From positions 1 to 44,873 of the forward strand of contig SHMU01000008.1 in the NCBI GenBank assembly GCA_008080765.1: a stretch of DNA of 44,873 bases, given 5' to 3'. Positions 1 through 8,818 of the stretch are shown in pieces. Positions within the stretch are counted from its first letter, which is position 1, and the number at the start of each line of letters is the position of its first letter. The notes beneath the pieces are model-generated. The model was given only the letters and a program-made list of their open reading frames with translations, had not been told where the DNA came from and did not search any database. The position numbers and the translations under genes were made by a program. Source of the DNA: Promethearchaeota archaeon. GTDB lineage: Archaea > Asgardarchaeota > Lokiarchaeia > Sigyniarchaeales > SOKP01.

Positions 1-2
1 AT

Positions 3-323
3 AGACCCAGTATCCTCGAAATATCGATTATCCTTATATGTTTTATAGCAGGTATAATTCTTGGGGTTTTCGCATTTATATCATCAAAAAAAGCGAAAAT
101 AGAAGAAATGGAAAATACCATACAAAAAACGGGGAAAATTTTAGGATTCTTGGGAATCCTCCTTAACTCATTGATAATAGTCGTTTATATTGTTGATGTA
201 ATATTGCGCTATAATAATGGAACATCCTTATATGATGTGACTTTTGGAAATCCTTTTTTCGTTTTTGGTTTATTTATAATATTTATATGTTGTTTATCAG
301 GATCAAGTCGAAGAAGATGGTGA
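3..323 (+). CDS. Membrane protein, C-terminal part (5' end outside window)
   Basis: The frame is open from the first bases of the window to the TGA ending at 323. The first internal ATG is at 108, but about 35 codons upstream in the same frame encode a hydrophobic span (LICFIAGIILGVFAF) followed by a charged stretch, so the gene very probably starts outside the window. Two more hydrophobic segments follow (around GFLGILLNSLIIVVYIV and FFVFGLFIIFICCL), and the protein ends in a basic SSRRRW tail. I do not recognise the family. It is read here as a small multi-span integral membrane protein of unknown role. It is followed by a long T tract that may act as its terminator. Confidence 0.55.
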   Translation, partial: RPSILEISIILICFIAGIILGVFAFISSKKAKIEEMENTIQKTGKILGFLGILLNSLIIVVYIVDVILRYNNGTSLYDVTFGNPFFVFGLFIIFICCLSGSSRRRW

Positions 324-372
324 GAGGCGGAATAATATTTTACTAGGAAGATTCATATGAGTGGGTGATAGG

Positions 373-424
<52 letters not shown>

Positions 425-477
425 AAAATTTTTTAAAACTAATCACATTTCTTGTGAGATACAAGTAGCAAGTAGCA

Positions 478-684
478 TCAATCCTTTAAGAACTTCCCAC
501 AAGTATTCTTTAAATGCTTAATTATGTGATCTCTATCCTTCCAAATAATCCAAGAATTTCCCAATTTTTCGAAGTGAAATCCTTCATATTGCTGTTCTTT
601 TAGATTTGTAAGCAGTTTTTTAAGATATGTCCATGATAAATCTGTCTCGTCTGCAATGGTCTGGATATCTACCGGTTTATTCAC
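478..684 (-). CDS. Small winged-helix/HTH-like protein
   Basis: From the GTG at 684 this encodes 68 residues with a helix-turn-helix look: VDIQTIADETDLSWTYLKKLL has the helix-turn-helix spacing of DNA-recognition domains, and a strand-like GFHFEKLGNSWIIW could be the wing. The frame stays open upstream to a TAA at 778-780, and the extra codons (including PTPAFERLLCYINLELE) look coding and would supply the first helix of the fold. That extension contains no ATG, GTG or TTG. An ATT at 763-765 lies 5 nt after GGTG, so the real protein may begin there with about 27 more residues. Probably a transcriptional regulator, but its targets cannot be inferred. Its orientation matches the dehydrogenase gene upstream. 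Confidence 0.55.
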   Translation of the reverse strand: MNKPVDIQTIADETDLSWTYLKKLLTNLKEQQYEGFHFEKLGNSWIIWKDRDHIIKHLKNTCGKFLKD

Positions 685-889
685 CTCTAATTCTAGGTTT
701 ATATAACACAGAAGTCTTTCAAATGCTGGCGTTGGGGATGTGTCGTTATTTTCAGAAGAAATAATATTTTCACCTTCTTAAAAATCAAAGAATTGAGTAA
801 TTTAGTTCAATATACAAAAAAGAATAATGGTTAAAATAGATTTTTAGATCTTTGCCTTGTTTCATCATATTAGAAAAGTTTAGCTTTAG

Positions 890-2074
890 TTATTTTTTTT
901 CCAGAAAAAGTCCCTCTTTTAAGGTTTTACATGGTTTAAGATAGGCTAAGTCTGAGGTTTTTGAAAATGATTCCAATAAAGCGCTCCATTCCTTAAATTT
1001 TCTCTTTCCCATACTAAATGGTCCAGGCATATTCATTCCAGCAACTACTGCTTTATCAATTTCTTTATAAGTGTCCATAACATTTTCTTCCAGTAATCGA
1101 CATGCTTCATTTAATTGTATAGCCATAAATATTTCAAGATCAAATAAATCCGCTTTTTCTTCTAAATCCATGAGGGGTTTTTCATTTGCTGTCCATTTAT
1201 AAAATCCTTTTCCCGTTTTTCTGCCTAAATCCCCTTGTTGTACTAATTGTTTAAGCTTCTTAGCAGGAGTAAAATCTTTGGAAAGTTCCTCAGCAAAATA
1301 ATTAAAGCTTGCATAAATAACGTCCAAACCCAAATAATCCCATTTGGCATAGGGTCCTAAGCCTCCTTGGAGAGCTACTATATCAGCATCCACCATTTCA
1401 TATGAAAGTCCCTCTTTTTTTTCACATTCATTCAATAACCAATTAAGATAAATGCTACTCGCTGCAGTTATCCGATTAATAACGAATCCTGGTCTTTCTT
1501 TTTCGATTTTAATTATTTTTCTCTTTCCTCGTAAGCAAGGCAGTGATTTTAGAAAACGATCTCCCACCTTAAAAGTATCTTTAGAAGTTTTTTTTCCTTT
1601 AATAAGCTCTATTGCTTGTAATAAAATTATAGGAATAAAGAAATGCATCCCTACTATTCTTTCTGGTTTGGTTGATTTTAATGCAATTTCAGTTATTGGC
1701 ATATTCGAAGTATTAGATGCGAGAATAGTATGTTCAGATACGATATTACTCAATTTTTCAAATAACTGCTGCTTTAGTTTCATATTTTCTGGAATAGCCT
1801 CAATAACAAGGTCTGCATTCTTAACCGCGTTATTAATTATAGATGATTTTTGTATTCTTTCCAGTAATTGATTTGTAGAAATCCCTTGAGGGAGTCTATT
1901 TTTCGTTTCAAGTGAGCGGAAACTCTTTTCAAGAAAGAGGAGCGCCTTTTCTGTCATTTTTTCGTTGACATCATAAAGATGGACGTTATATCCTCCCATC
2001 AAAACAACTTGAGCTATTTCACGTCCCATAATACCTGTACCTATTATGGCAACATTTTTAATTTTATCATACAT
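890..2074 (-). CDS. 3-hydroxyacyl-CoA dehydrogenase
   Basis: This enzyme oxidises (3S)-hydroxyacyl-CoA to 3-oxoacyl-CoA with NAD+ in fatty-acid beta-oxidation or the reverse pathway. The N-terminal Rossmann motif is GTGIMG (residues 12-17). The catalytic His is in VGMHFF (His144), paired with the Glu of ELIKG (Glu156), and the conserved Asn sits in GFVINR (Asn200). The usual HFFNP is HFFIP here, a mild deviation. A first C-terminal helical domain (about 195-300, ending GRKTGKGFYKW) is followed by a second, partial copy (about 315-394, MAIQLNEACRLL), as in longer PaaH/FadB-type proteins. No crotonase domain is fused. It starts 34 bp downstream of the M28 peptidase gene on the same strand, so the two may be co-transcribed. 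Confidence 0.9.
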   Translation of the reverse strand: MYDKIKNVAIIGTGIMGREIAQVVLMGGYNVHLYDVNEKMTEKALLFLEKSFRSLETKNRLPQGISTNQLLERIQKSSIINNAVKNADLVIEAIPENMKLKQQLFEKLSNIVSEHTILASNTSNMPITEIALKSTKPERIVGMHFFIPIILLQAIELIKGKKTSKDTFKVGDRFLKSLPCLRGKRKIIKIEKERPGFVINRITAASSIYLNWLLNECEKKEGLSYEMVDADIVALQGGLGPYAKWDYLGLDVIYASFNYFAEELSKDFTPAKKLKQLVQQGDLGRKTGKGFYKWTANEKPLMDLEEKADLFDLEIFMAIQLNEACRLLEENVMDTYKEIDKAVVAGMNMPGPFSMGKRKFKEWSALLESFSKTSDLAYLKPCKTLKEGLFLEKK

Positions 2075-2108
2075 AGGTTTATCGGTTTTGATAAAGTAAA
2101 TTGGTTAA

Positions 2109-3302
2109 TTAATTGGTATTCAAATCAATAAGGGTAGCTATTGTTGCTTTCGTAATTTGTGTAAGAAAGCCAAAATCTAATTTTTCTATGGTATCTGCTT
2201 GAGTGTGATAATAGGGAAATCGAAAATTGGCAGTATCGGTGAGAAATAATCCTGGGATGTTCTCTCGCCAAAAGGGGCCATGATCACTTCTTAATAAATC
2301 AGGAAAAGTTTTTGCAATCTGCTCATATCCTATATTGAAATGAGCATACGCATAGGGAAGATCAATTAATTCATTGGAAGCGTTTCGAGAGAAAGTTTCA
2401 ATAATCTCATCTGAACCCTTTGATGCTATAATTGAAATAAAATTTCCGACCATTTCATCAAAATCAACTTTATGAGTTTTAAAAATGTTTCTGAGTATTT
2501 TTGGCGACATAGAAGGAGGAAACCATTGACTATTCAGTTTCTTATTGGTATATGCGATTGTGTCAAAACATAAAATTCCTTTGATCTGCTTTTTTTTATC
2601 CAGAGCTTCTTTTAACCACAATTCGCTGCCCAAAGTATAGTAATTTTGTCCTTTTTTATCCAATTCTTCATAAAGCTCTTTCCAGAAGATAAAATAGTTT
2701 TCTACAATGGGAGGGGTTTTTAGTGTCATTTCATTTAATGCTGCTTGGTTTGCTTCAATATAGAGCTTACCTTTACTCCGAAAAGAATAAAATAGTTCTG
2801 TATATTTGCTCATAAACTCATGAATCTTAACAGACGTATATCTATTAAGTTCATCAGTCATACCTAGTTCTTGTGCTTTTTTATTACAATGTAATTCAAT
2901 GTAAGGGTCTCCTTCTTCTAAAGAAAAGCAAAGAAATCCTACATTAAAGTCCTTATTTTCTTGAGCTAACACCCTTGCACATTCTAGCATTAATGCTACT
3001 CCCGAAGCATTATCATTAGCTCCCGGACAATTTGCAACGGTATCATAATGTGAGATAAGAATGATTTGTGGTTGGGAGTCACTTGAAGTATAAGCCTCAA
3101 TGTTTTTAAATGTTTCGTCGAAACCATCAACTTTGAATTCTTGCTGATGGGATTTTAATCCGTATCTATCCAATTCAGCTACAATATATTCTCTTGCAGA
3201 TTCTAAGTTATCCAAATCTTTGATAGGATGTCTTGGACCTTCTAAGTTAAATATATGCTTATAAAGATTTTCAATCTTTACTTTAGTAATGACTTTTTCC
3301 AT
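2109..3302 (-). CDS. M28-family zinc peptidase
   Basis: A di-zinc aminopeptidase or carboxypeptidase-like enzyme. Metal ligands are visible in family order: His85 in ISHYDTV, the bridging Asp97 in PGANDNASG, the Glu pair 129-130 (LEEGD), Asp247 in CFDTIAY and His366 in YYHTQADT. A large insertion of about 110 residues lies between the Glu pair and the fourth ligand, making it 397 residues against about 300 for minimal family members. No signal peptide is apparent, so a cytoplasmic role in peptide turnover is likely. Substrate cannot be read from the sequence; glutaminyl cyclases share the fold. Same-strand neighbours are the hydroxyacyl-CoA dehydrogenase downstream and the presenilin-like protease upstream. 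Confidence 0.85.
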   Translation of the reverse strand: MEKVITKVKIENLYKHIFNLEGPRHPIKDLDNLESAREYIVAELDRYGLKSHQQEFKVDGFDETFKNIEAYTSSDSQPQIILISHYDTVANCPGANDNASGVALMLECARVLAQENKDFNVGFLCFSLEEGDPYIELHCNKKAQELGMTDELNRYTSVKIHEFMSKYTELFYSFRSKGKLYIEANQAALNEMTLKTPPIVENYFIFWKELYEELDKKGQNYYTLGSELWLKEALDKKKQIKGILCFDTIAYTNKKLNSQWFPPSMSPKILRNIFKTHKVDFDEMVGNFISIIASKGSDEIIETFSRNASNELIDLPYAYAHFNIGYEQIAKTFPDLLRSDHGPFWRENIPGLFLTDTANFRFPYYHTQADTIEKLDFGFLTQITKATIATLIDLNTN

Positions 3303-3370
3303 TATTCTATTGACATTCTTACTGATTTTAATAATTATTACAAATTAATAGAAATTTAAAAATCTTAAAA

Positions 3371-4444
3371 CTAAAGAAGATATACTAGAACTGCCCAAGA
3401 GATTAGAAATGTTCCAAGCCCCAGAAAAATTGAGATGGGTAATCCGGGTAATATTTTATTTCGTTTTAATCCTTGGATAGTAATCCCAGTACCTATTACA
3501 ATGGCAAGCGTTGTTAGGAGCACAATAATAAGATTTCCCGTCAAAATTAATGAGGCTGAAGTAAGCATACTGTAAAATACTAAGTCTCCGATTCCAAGTT
3601 CCAATTTTGAGGTATCATAATCAATTTCACCGCTTTTGATCTTCTCTTCGATTTCTTCATCAGAGATTCCTGAAGCTAAATCAATCATCTGTTTAATGGG
3701 ACCTTTCTTATAAAGAACGGCAAAAATATCCCATAACGAAATACCAATTAAAATTGCAATTGTTGTCCAAAGTGGCATCATAATTCCTAAAAGAGCTCCT
3801 GTTAAAAGTCCTACATACAACACCACAGAGTTCTTTATGATTAAGCTTTCGGTTGAAAAATATTTATACATCATAAAGATGCTTATAACTATGATCCCAA
3901 CCAACATACTATAATATACTATATTATATATCACTTGGATGTTTTCAAAGGGTTGAATTGAAACAAAAATCAAATATAATATAATTTCCCCAAAAAAAAG
4001 AGACTGTAAAATAATTAGAAATCCAATACTTAAACCAAAAATATATTTTAACACATTAATACCTTTTCTCTTCACAATAAAAATAATAACGAACGCAGAA
4101 GCAACAGCAACCACTGTAAAGATTAATCCATTTAGTAACCCCGCAGTCGCCCCATACTCCGCCTCGGAAAAGTACCCCCCCTCAATCTGAACTCCCGCTA
4201 CGGCATCAGTTAAGTAGGTGAGAATACCGGCACAAATAATCGCAATTAAAATAGGAATAGGATAGAGATTCCTGTTTACGGTAATGGTCGGAAAAAAATG
4301 AGGTATAAAATCTTTCTCAACTTTTTCCTTCTCCGAATCCCCTTGCTCACTCGCTTCATCTGAAGAATGAGGCACATTCTCATCCTTTTCATTGAGATTT
4401 GAAGTCATAATAAATTTTAAGTTTTTGAATAATATAATCAACAT
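3371..4444 (-). CDS. Presenilin-like GxGD intramembrane aspartyl protease
   Basis: A multi-span membrane protein carrying the two catalytic-aspartate motifs of the presenilin/signal-peptide-peptidase clan. The first is LWDIFAVLYKKGP (Asp239; the usual Tyr-Asp is Trp-Asp), the second LGIGDLVFYS (GxGD, Asp287), and a PGLP sequence at about 333-336 takes the place of the conserved PAL. Spacing and order match archaeal presenilin homologues. The N-terminal 50 residues are acidic and hydrophilic, followed by about nine hydrophobic segments. A second in-frame ATG at 4408 (MTSNLNEKDEN) would remove twelve residues and is an equally credible start. Family members cleave transmembrane helices within the membrane; the substrate here is unknown. 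Confidence 0.85.
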   Translation of the reverse strand: MLIILFKNLKFIMTSNLNEKDENVPHSSDEASEQGDSEKEKVEKDFIPHFFPTITVNRNLYPIPILIAIICAGILTYLTDAVAGVQIEGGYFSEAEYGATAGLLNGLIFTVVAVASAFVIIFIVKRKGINVLKYIFGLSIGFLIILQSLFFGEIILYLIFVSIQPFENIQVIYNIVYYSMLVGIIVISIFMMYKYFSTESLIIKNSVVLYVGLLTGALLGIMMPLWTTIAILIGISLWDIFAVLYKKGPIKQMIDLASGISDEEIEEKIKSGEIDYDTSKLELGIGDLVFYSMLTSASLILTGNLIIVLLTTLAIVIGTGITIQGLKRNKILPGLPISIFLGLGTFLISWAVLVYLL

Positions 4445-4632
4445 TAATTTAAATAGAAATTCTTTTTAAACCATAGATTTAAGTCAATAACCACATTCTC
4501 ATATATATGTGCGTCTTGAAAGAGACAACATAAATTTTACTCATTTAAAAATCTATAGTTCTTAATGCATAAATCTTTATAGTGAATTGCTTTTATTAAT
4601 TATAGTGAAAAGATCTAGAGTTATGGCTCGCC

Positions 4633-5430
4633 ATGAATCGATATGAGAAATATAAAAGAAAAATTAAACGCTATTATCATTCAATATCCCGGTATAAACT
4701 AAAGTTAAAGCGAAAAGTTCTGAAATTAAGAAATATTATCTTGGAAATTGGCATCTCCAAGGATGAATTTAATTTAATGACGCCTTCAGCAAAAGCTATT
4801 TCATATCCATGCCATTTAGGTATTCTTTTCATCGGAGATTTTCAAGATAATTTATTTCCTATAATTCGAAGACATTTATTGGGTATTTATGGACCATTCT
4901 TTTATGAGATCCACGATTTAGGTAAGAAAGATTCTTTACAATCATTTCCCGGTGATTCCTTTAAGAAGGGTATTAAACGAGAGTTAAAAGAGGAACAAAA
5001 CGCTATACGATCGCTTAATTTACATCCGACTAAAAAATTTCACCAACTCCTCATTGAAAAACAAAAACAAGATAATATAGATGTGATCTTAGCTATTACC
5101 GACCTTCCGCTCTATTCAAGTTATGATAAACAAATCATCTTTCTTTTTGGGGAGGCTAACTTGAAACATTATTGTTCAGTGGTGTCTTCATTTAATTTGA
5201 AAGAAGCCTTTTACGAACGCCGGCAAAATCCTCACCTTTTTGAGCAAAGAATAATTAAAGAATCAATTCATGAGGTAGGCCATTTATTATTAGGGCGCGA
5301 GCATTGTCAAAATGAGTTCTGTGTCATGACATACTCTACCGAAATTGAGGGAATTGACAGAAAGTCACCCCATCTCTGCAAAATGTGCTTTGATAAATTA
5401 CACTCTCGAAGAGTAAAATATAATCTATAA
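4633..5430 (+). CDS. amzA: Archaemetzincin-like zinc protease (M54)
   Basis: The C-terminus holds the archaemetzincin arrangement: an HExxH helix at residues 213-217 (HEVGH), a downstream Gly and His-Cys (GREHC), then Cx4C-V-M and a final CxxC (CKMC), which together form the catalytic site plus a structural zinc site. The family consensus is HExxHxxGxxHC. Here one extra residue separates HEVGH from the Gly, within a Leu-Leu-Leu written as three consecutive TTA codons. An N-terminal basic stretch of about 40 residues (MNRYEKYKRKIKRYY...) is longer than usual. It is transcribed divergently from the presenilin-like gene; the 188-bp gap is AT-rich and presumably holds both promoters. No signal peptide. 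Activity is uncertain because of the altered spacing. Confidence 0.8.
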   Translation: MNRYEKYKRKIKRYYHSISRYKLKLKRKVLKLRNIILEIGISKDEFNLMTPSAKAISYPCHLGILFIGDFQDNLFPIIRRHLLGIYGPFFYEIHDLGKKDSLQSFPGDSFKKGIKRELKEEQNAIRSLNLHPTKKFHQLLIEKQKQDNIDVILAITDLPLYSSYDKQIIFLFGEANLKHYCSVVSSFNLKEAFYERRQNPHLFEQRIIKESIHEVGHLLLGREHCQNEFCVMTYSTEIEGIDRKSPHLCKMCFDKLHSRRVKYNL

Positions 5431-5551
5431 ACTAGCTTACATACTTTTTATAAAAGCAAACTTAAATTTTAACTCTATAATTATATAATTCTAAAAAAGA
5501 AGTAGATATTAATCGGAAAAAGGAATCAATTAAACATTAGGAAAGAGAGAC

Positions 5552-6832
5552 TTAAAAATGAATATCGGGATTTTTTCGAGCAAAGTCTTTTACTACTTCT
5601 ACTAACTCCTTTCTTTCATTACCTTTAGATTTCAATGGATATAATTCATTTATGGTAAGATTATAGAGTTTTCCCCAATTCTTCGCTACATTTTCCATTC
5701 GATAGCTTTGTGCAATGCTACGAGCATTTCTCCCAAATTCAGCCCTCAAATCATCATCCTTCAATAATCTCACAATGTAGTTTTCGAATTCCTCTAAATT
5801 GTTTGCCAAATAGCCCGTTTTTCCGTGCCGAATCACATCCGCAATCCCGCTTCCATTCGCACCGACATTTGGTGTGCCTTGAGCCATTGCCTCCAATAGC
5901 ACCAACCCTTCTGCTTATACCCATGACCACAAACAACTTAAATCTGCAGCATGATATAATTTAAGCAAATCATCAAAAGGTACTCTTCCCGTATAGGAAA
6001 TAAAATCTCTGTACTTTCTTTTATTTACAATTTTCTTTACAGATTGACTTGAAGGGCCATCCGAACCAACCATTAAGAGATGAGCATCGGGAACGCGCTT
6101 ATGAATGTTTAGGAATTGTTTAATTACTCGTATTGGATGTTTTTCGGGGGATAAACGAGCTACATTCAATACCACTTTCTTATCTTCAATATTGTATTTT
6201 TCACGGATTCCATTAACTTTTAATTCTCTATAGAAGAAATCATGAATTCCATTGGTTAATGCGACTATTGGTTCTCTAAATTTATATTCTAATAACATCT
6301 TCTTTTTAGTCATGGTTGGTACATGACAAAGTTCATATTTATGTAAAGCTAAGCGTTCGTACCACCAAAAAAAGCCATTCCTTGTAAGAATTTTACCGAA
6401 AAAAGGAAAATATTGCGTTGAATAAAAGCTTAGAGGACTATGATGGCTTCCTATAAGAGGAATTCTATGCTTTTTTGCCCAATGAATCCCAAGTGCCCCC
6501 ACCGACACATGTGTTTGTATATGAATGAGTTGCAGATATTTAGGTCCTTCATTGAATATCTTGTGAATGGGAAAACTAAGAACAAACTCGGTACTCTCTG
6601 CAATTCGAACTCCTCCTAATTCATGGAAAAATAAATTTTTTATCTTTCCATTCCCCTTATGTCCCTTATGTCCCTTATGACCATTATGTCCATTTTCTAT
6701 TCTCGGAGTGAATACATGTACTCTATGGCCTTGTTTTGCTAAAGTTTCACTTAAAAATCTGCACGCATGTGCAGAACCATTTGTTTGAAAATATTGACAC
6801 GTAAACATGCCAATAGAATATTTTTCCACCAT
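5552..6832 (-). pseudogene. GT4 glycosyltransferase interrupted by an in-frame TAA
   Basis: Two same-frame pieces (6832-5915 and 5914-5552) together give a GT-B retaining glycosyltransferase clearly paralogous to the intact gene at 7526-8818. The N-terminal half starts IGMFTC and has the GSHHSP motif; the middle has the ARLSPEKHP nucleotide-sugar segment. The break is a TAA at 5917-5915 directly after LWSWV. The intact paralogue has GAA there, encoding the first Glu of the EX7E motif (EAEGLVLLE). A single G-to-T change explains it. The downstream frame is undamaged to its own stop, so the lesion looks recent or is a base-call error. TAA is not a known recoding codon here. Near residue 50 are Gly-His-Lys/Asn repeats, also seen in the paralogue. 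Confidence 0.8.
6653..6692. repeat. 9-nt microsatellite inside glycosyltransferase (broken copy)
   Basis: Tandem 9-nt units (CCCTTATGT and variants) encode alternating Gly-His-Lys and Gly-His-Asn triplets on the minus strand. The tract sits in the N-terminal GT-B domain between a strand ending VFTPRIE and the conserved FHELGG segment, so it is a surface loop of variable length. Confidence 0.85.
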
Positions 6833-6932
6833 TAGAGATTAAGCACTAATTGAAGTTTAGAATATTGTAGTAAATGCTGTGCGCAATTTACATTAGCAAG
6901 GAATATATTTAACTAGATATTCATTTGCTTAA

Positions 6933-7380
6933 ATAATTATCGAAATCTCTTTCTATATAGCTCTCTATTTACTATTAATTACTATTGCACCTTATATAGG
7001 ATTAAATGGATTAGATTAACTTCTTTCTTATAAAAAGAAAAAGTCAGCTAAAATTCTATCAGGGATCCTTTATTTAATAAAACAACCTTATATATTGAGC
7101 GGCATCCTACTTTTTCTCTCTTTATTACGTTTGGTCATAGGAATACTCTAAGTCCCTTAGTTTATTATATATCTTAGCAATCACTATTATTATGAATGCT
7201 CTGAGTGACCTACGGATCCTTAGAAGACAAGGAGTATGTATAATGCTTTTTCGAACAGGACTTATCAATTTTTCGCATAACGGTTTTATATATGTTTTTC
7301 TCTCTCACTAGCTGCATTTCCCTTTTTCTTTGGTACCTTTATTTTTATATGCTTTTAATATTAGATATTTGGTTGTCTAA
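6933..7380 (+). pseudogene. Possible decayed multi-span membrane-protein gene
   Basis: The 693 bp between the two glycosyltransferases carry no intact gene. In one plus-strand frame, 6933-7145 reads as hydrophobic, Gly/Pro-containing segments of natural appearance (YLLLITIAPYIGLNGLD, then SGILYLIKQPYILSGILLF), broken by a stop at 7017-7019 and ending at another stop. Further segments, such as LSLAAFPFFFGTFIFICF near 7300-7360, appear in other frames. This pattern fits an indel-riddled relic of a polytopic membrane protein. Low-GC DNA can imitate hydrophobic peptides, so this is tentative. Confidence 0.3.
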
Positions 7381-7525
7381 TTAGTTGAAAAATAAAGTTA
7401 TAATGATTGAGATGATGGCTTATCAAAACACTTTCAATGTGAAGAAGGAGAAATGTAAATCTAAATCTGTTTAAAGAACTATAACTACTACTTAAAATTA
7501 AATCGAGATTAAAACGAAATGAAAC

Positions 7526-8818
7526 CTAAAATTTTATTGAAGGGTTTTCTTTTACAAATTTTTTAACTACTTCAACCCGTTCTCGCCTTTCTCTTCTATA
7601 ATATCGGAGAGGATATAATTCATTAATTGTTAATTCATATAATTTTATCCAATTTTTTGCTACATTTTCAATGCGATATGATTCGGCGACCTTACGAGCT
7701 CTATCTCCAAAACTTTTCCGTAACTCATCATCTTTTAGTAATTTTACTACGTAGTATTCAAATTCTTCCAAATTGTTCGCTAAAAATCCTGTTTTTCCAT
7801 GCTGGATTACATCCGCAATGCCGCTTCCATTTGCACCGACATTTGGCGTTCCTTGAGCCATCGCTTCCAATAATACCAAACCTTCAGCTTCCACCCATGA
7901 CCACAAGCAAGACACATCTGCGGTTTTATAGAGTTTGACTAAATCATCAAACGGTACTTTTCCCGCATATGATACAAAATCTTTATATTTCCGCTTTTTG
8001 ACGATTTTCTTAACTGCATCACTAGATGGGCCATCTGAGCCAACCATTAAGAGATGGGCGTCAGGAATTTGTTTTTGGATGTTTTTAAATTGTTTAATTA
8101 TCCTTGTGGGGTGTTTTTCAGGTGATAATCGAGATACATATAATAATACTTTTTTATCTTCAATATTGTATTTTTCCCGGATTCCGTTGGGTTTTATATC
8201 TTGAAAATAATAATCTGCGATCCCGTTGGTCAAAGAGACTATAGGTTCTCTAAATTTATATTCCAACAACATTTCCTTTTTAGTTCTGGTCGGCACATGG
8301 CATAAATCATATTTTTCAAGCGCCAAACGTTCATACCACCAGAGAAACTCATTACGTACGAGGAGTTTTCCAATAATTGGGAGATATTGTGCGGAATAAT
8401 ATGTCATCGGACTATGATGACTGCCCACCATCGGGAGTCCACTTCTTTTTGCCCAATGAATCCCAAGTGCCCCTACCGACGCATGAGTCTGAATGTGCGC
8501 AATATCAAGATTCTTAGGTCCAGGCATAAAGGCTCTATGGATGGGAAAACTAAGGACAAAACCGGTGCTTTCAGCAACTCGCGCCCCCCCAAGATCGTGG
8601 AAATGCAAATGTTTAAGCTTTCCGTTCCCATTATAACCATTATAACCATTATGTCCATCATGTCCATTATGTCCGTTTTCTATTCTAGGGGCAAACACAT
8701 GAACATCATGACCCAGTTTTGCTAAAGCTTCGCTTAAATATCTGCATGCATGTGCAGAACCATTCATTTGGCTGTAAAGACAAGTGAACATACCAATAGA
8801 GAGCCTTTTTTTCGTCAT
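7526..8818 (-). CDS. GT4-family glycosyltransferase
   Basis: A 430-residue GT-B retaining glycosyltransferase. The N-terminal acceptor domain begins SIGMFTC and contains GSHHSP. The C-terminal donor domain has SRLSPEKHP (Arg/Lys that bind the donor phosphates) and an intact EX7E motif (EAEGLVLLE) followed by AMAQGTPNVGANGSG. It resembles the enzymes that glycosylate diacylglycerol or phosphoinositol lipids, but the acceptor cannot be assigned. Residues about 49-66 are a Gly-His/Tyr-Asn repeat encoded by a 9-nt microsatellite. No transmembrane segment, so a peripheral membrane or cytoplasmic enzyme is likely. It is a tandem paralogue of the broken copy downstream and remains the only apparently functional one. 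Confidence 0.88.
   Translation of the reverse strand: MTKKRLSIGMFTCLYSQMNGSAHACRYLSEALAKLGHDVHVFAPRIENGHNGHDGHNGYNGYNGNGKLKHLHFHDLGGARVAESTGFVLSFPIHRAFMPGPKNLDIAHIQTHASVGALGIHWAKRSGLPMVGSHHSPMTYYSAQYLPIIGKLLVRNEFLWWYERLALEKYDLCHVPTRTKKEMLLEYKFREPIVSLTNGIADYYFQDIKPNGIREKYNIEDKKVLLYVSRLSPEKHPTRIIKQFKNIQKQIPDAHLLMVGSDGPSSDAVKKIVKKRKYKDFVSYAGKVPFDDLVKLYKTADVSCLWSWVEAEGLVLLEAMAQGTPNVGANGSGIADVIQHGKTGFLANNLEEFEYYVVKLLKDDELRKSFGDRARKVAESYRIENVAKNWIKLYELTINELYPLRYYRRERRERVEVVKKFVKENPSIKF
8623..8675. repeat. 9-nt microsatellite inside glycosyltransferase (intact copy)
   Basis: About six 9-nt units (CCATTATAA, CCATTATGT and variants) encode Gly-Tyr-Asn and Gly-His-Asn/Asp on the minus strand, at the same place as the repeat in the neighbouring paralogue. 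Unit sequence and copy number differ between the two, which indicates independent expansion after duplication. Confidence 0.85.

Noticed and set aside
1452-1871. Plus-strand 139-residue frame
   Set aside because: Lies wholly inside the hydroxyacyl-CoA dehydrogenase gene on the opposite strand; a shadow frame.
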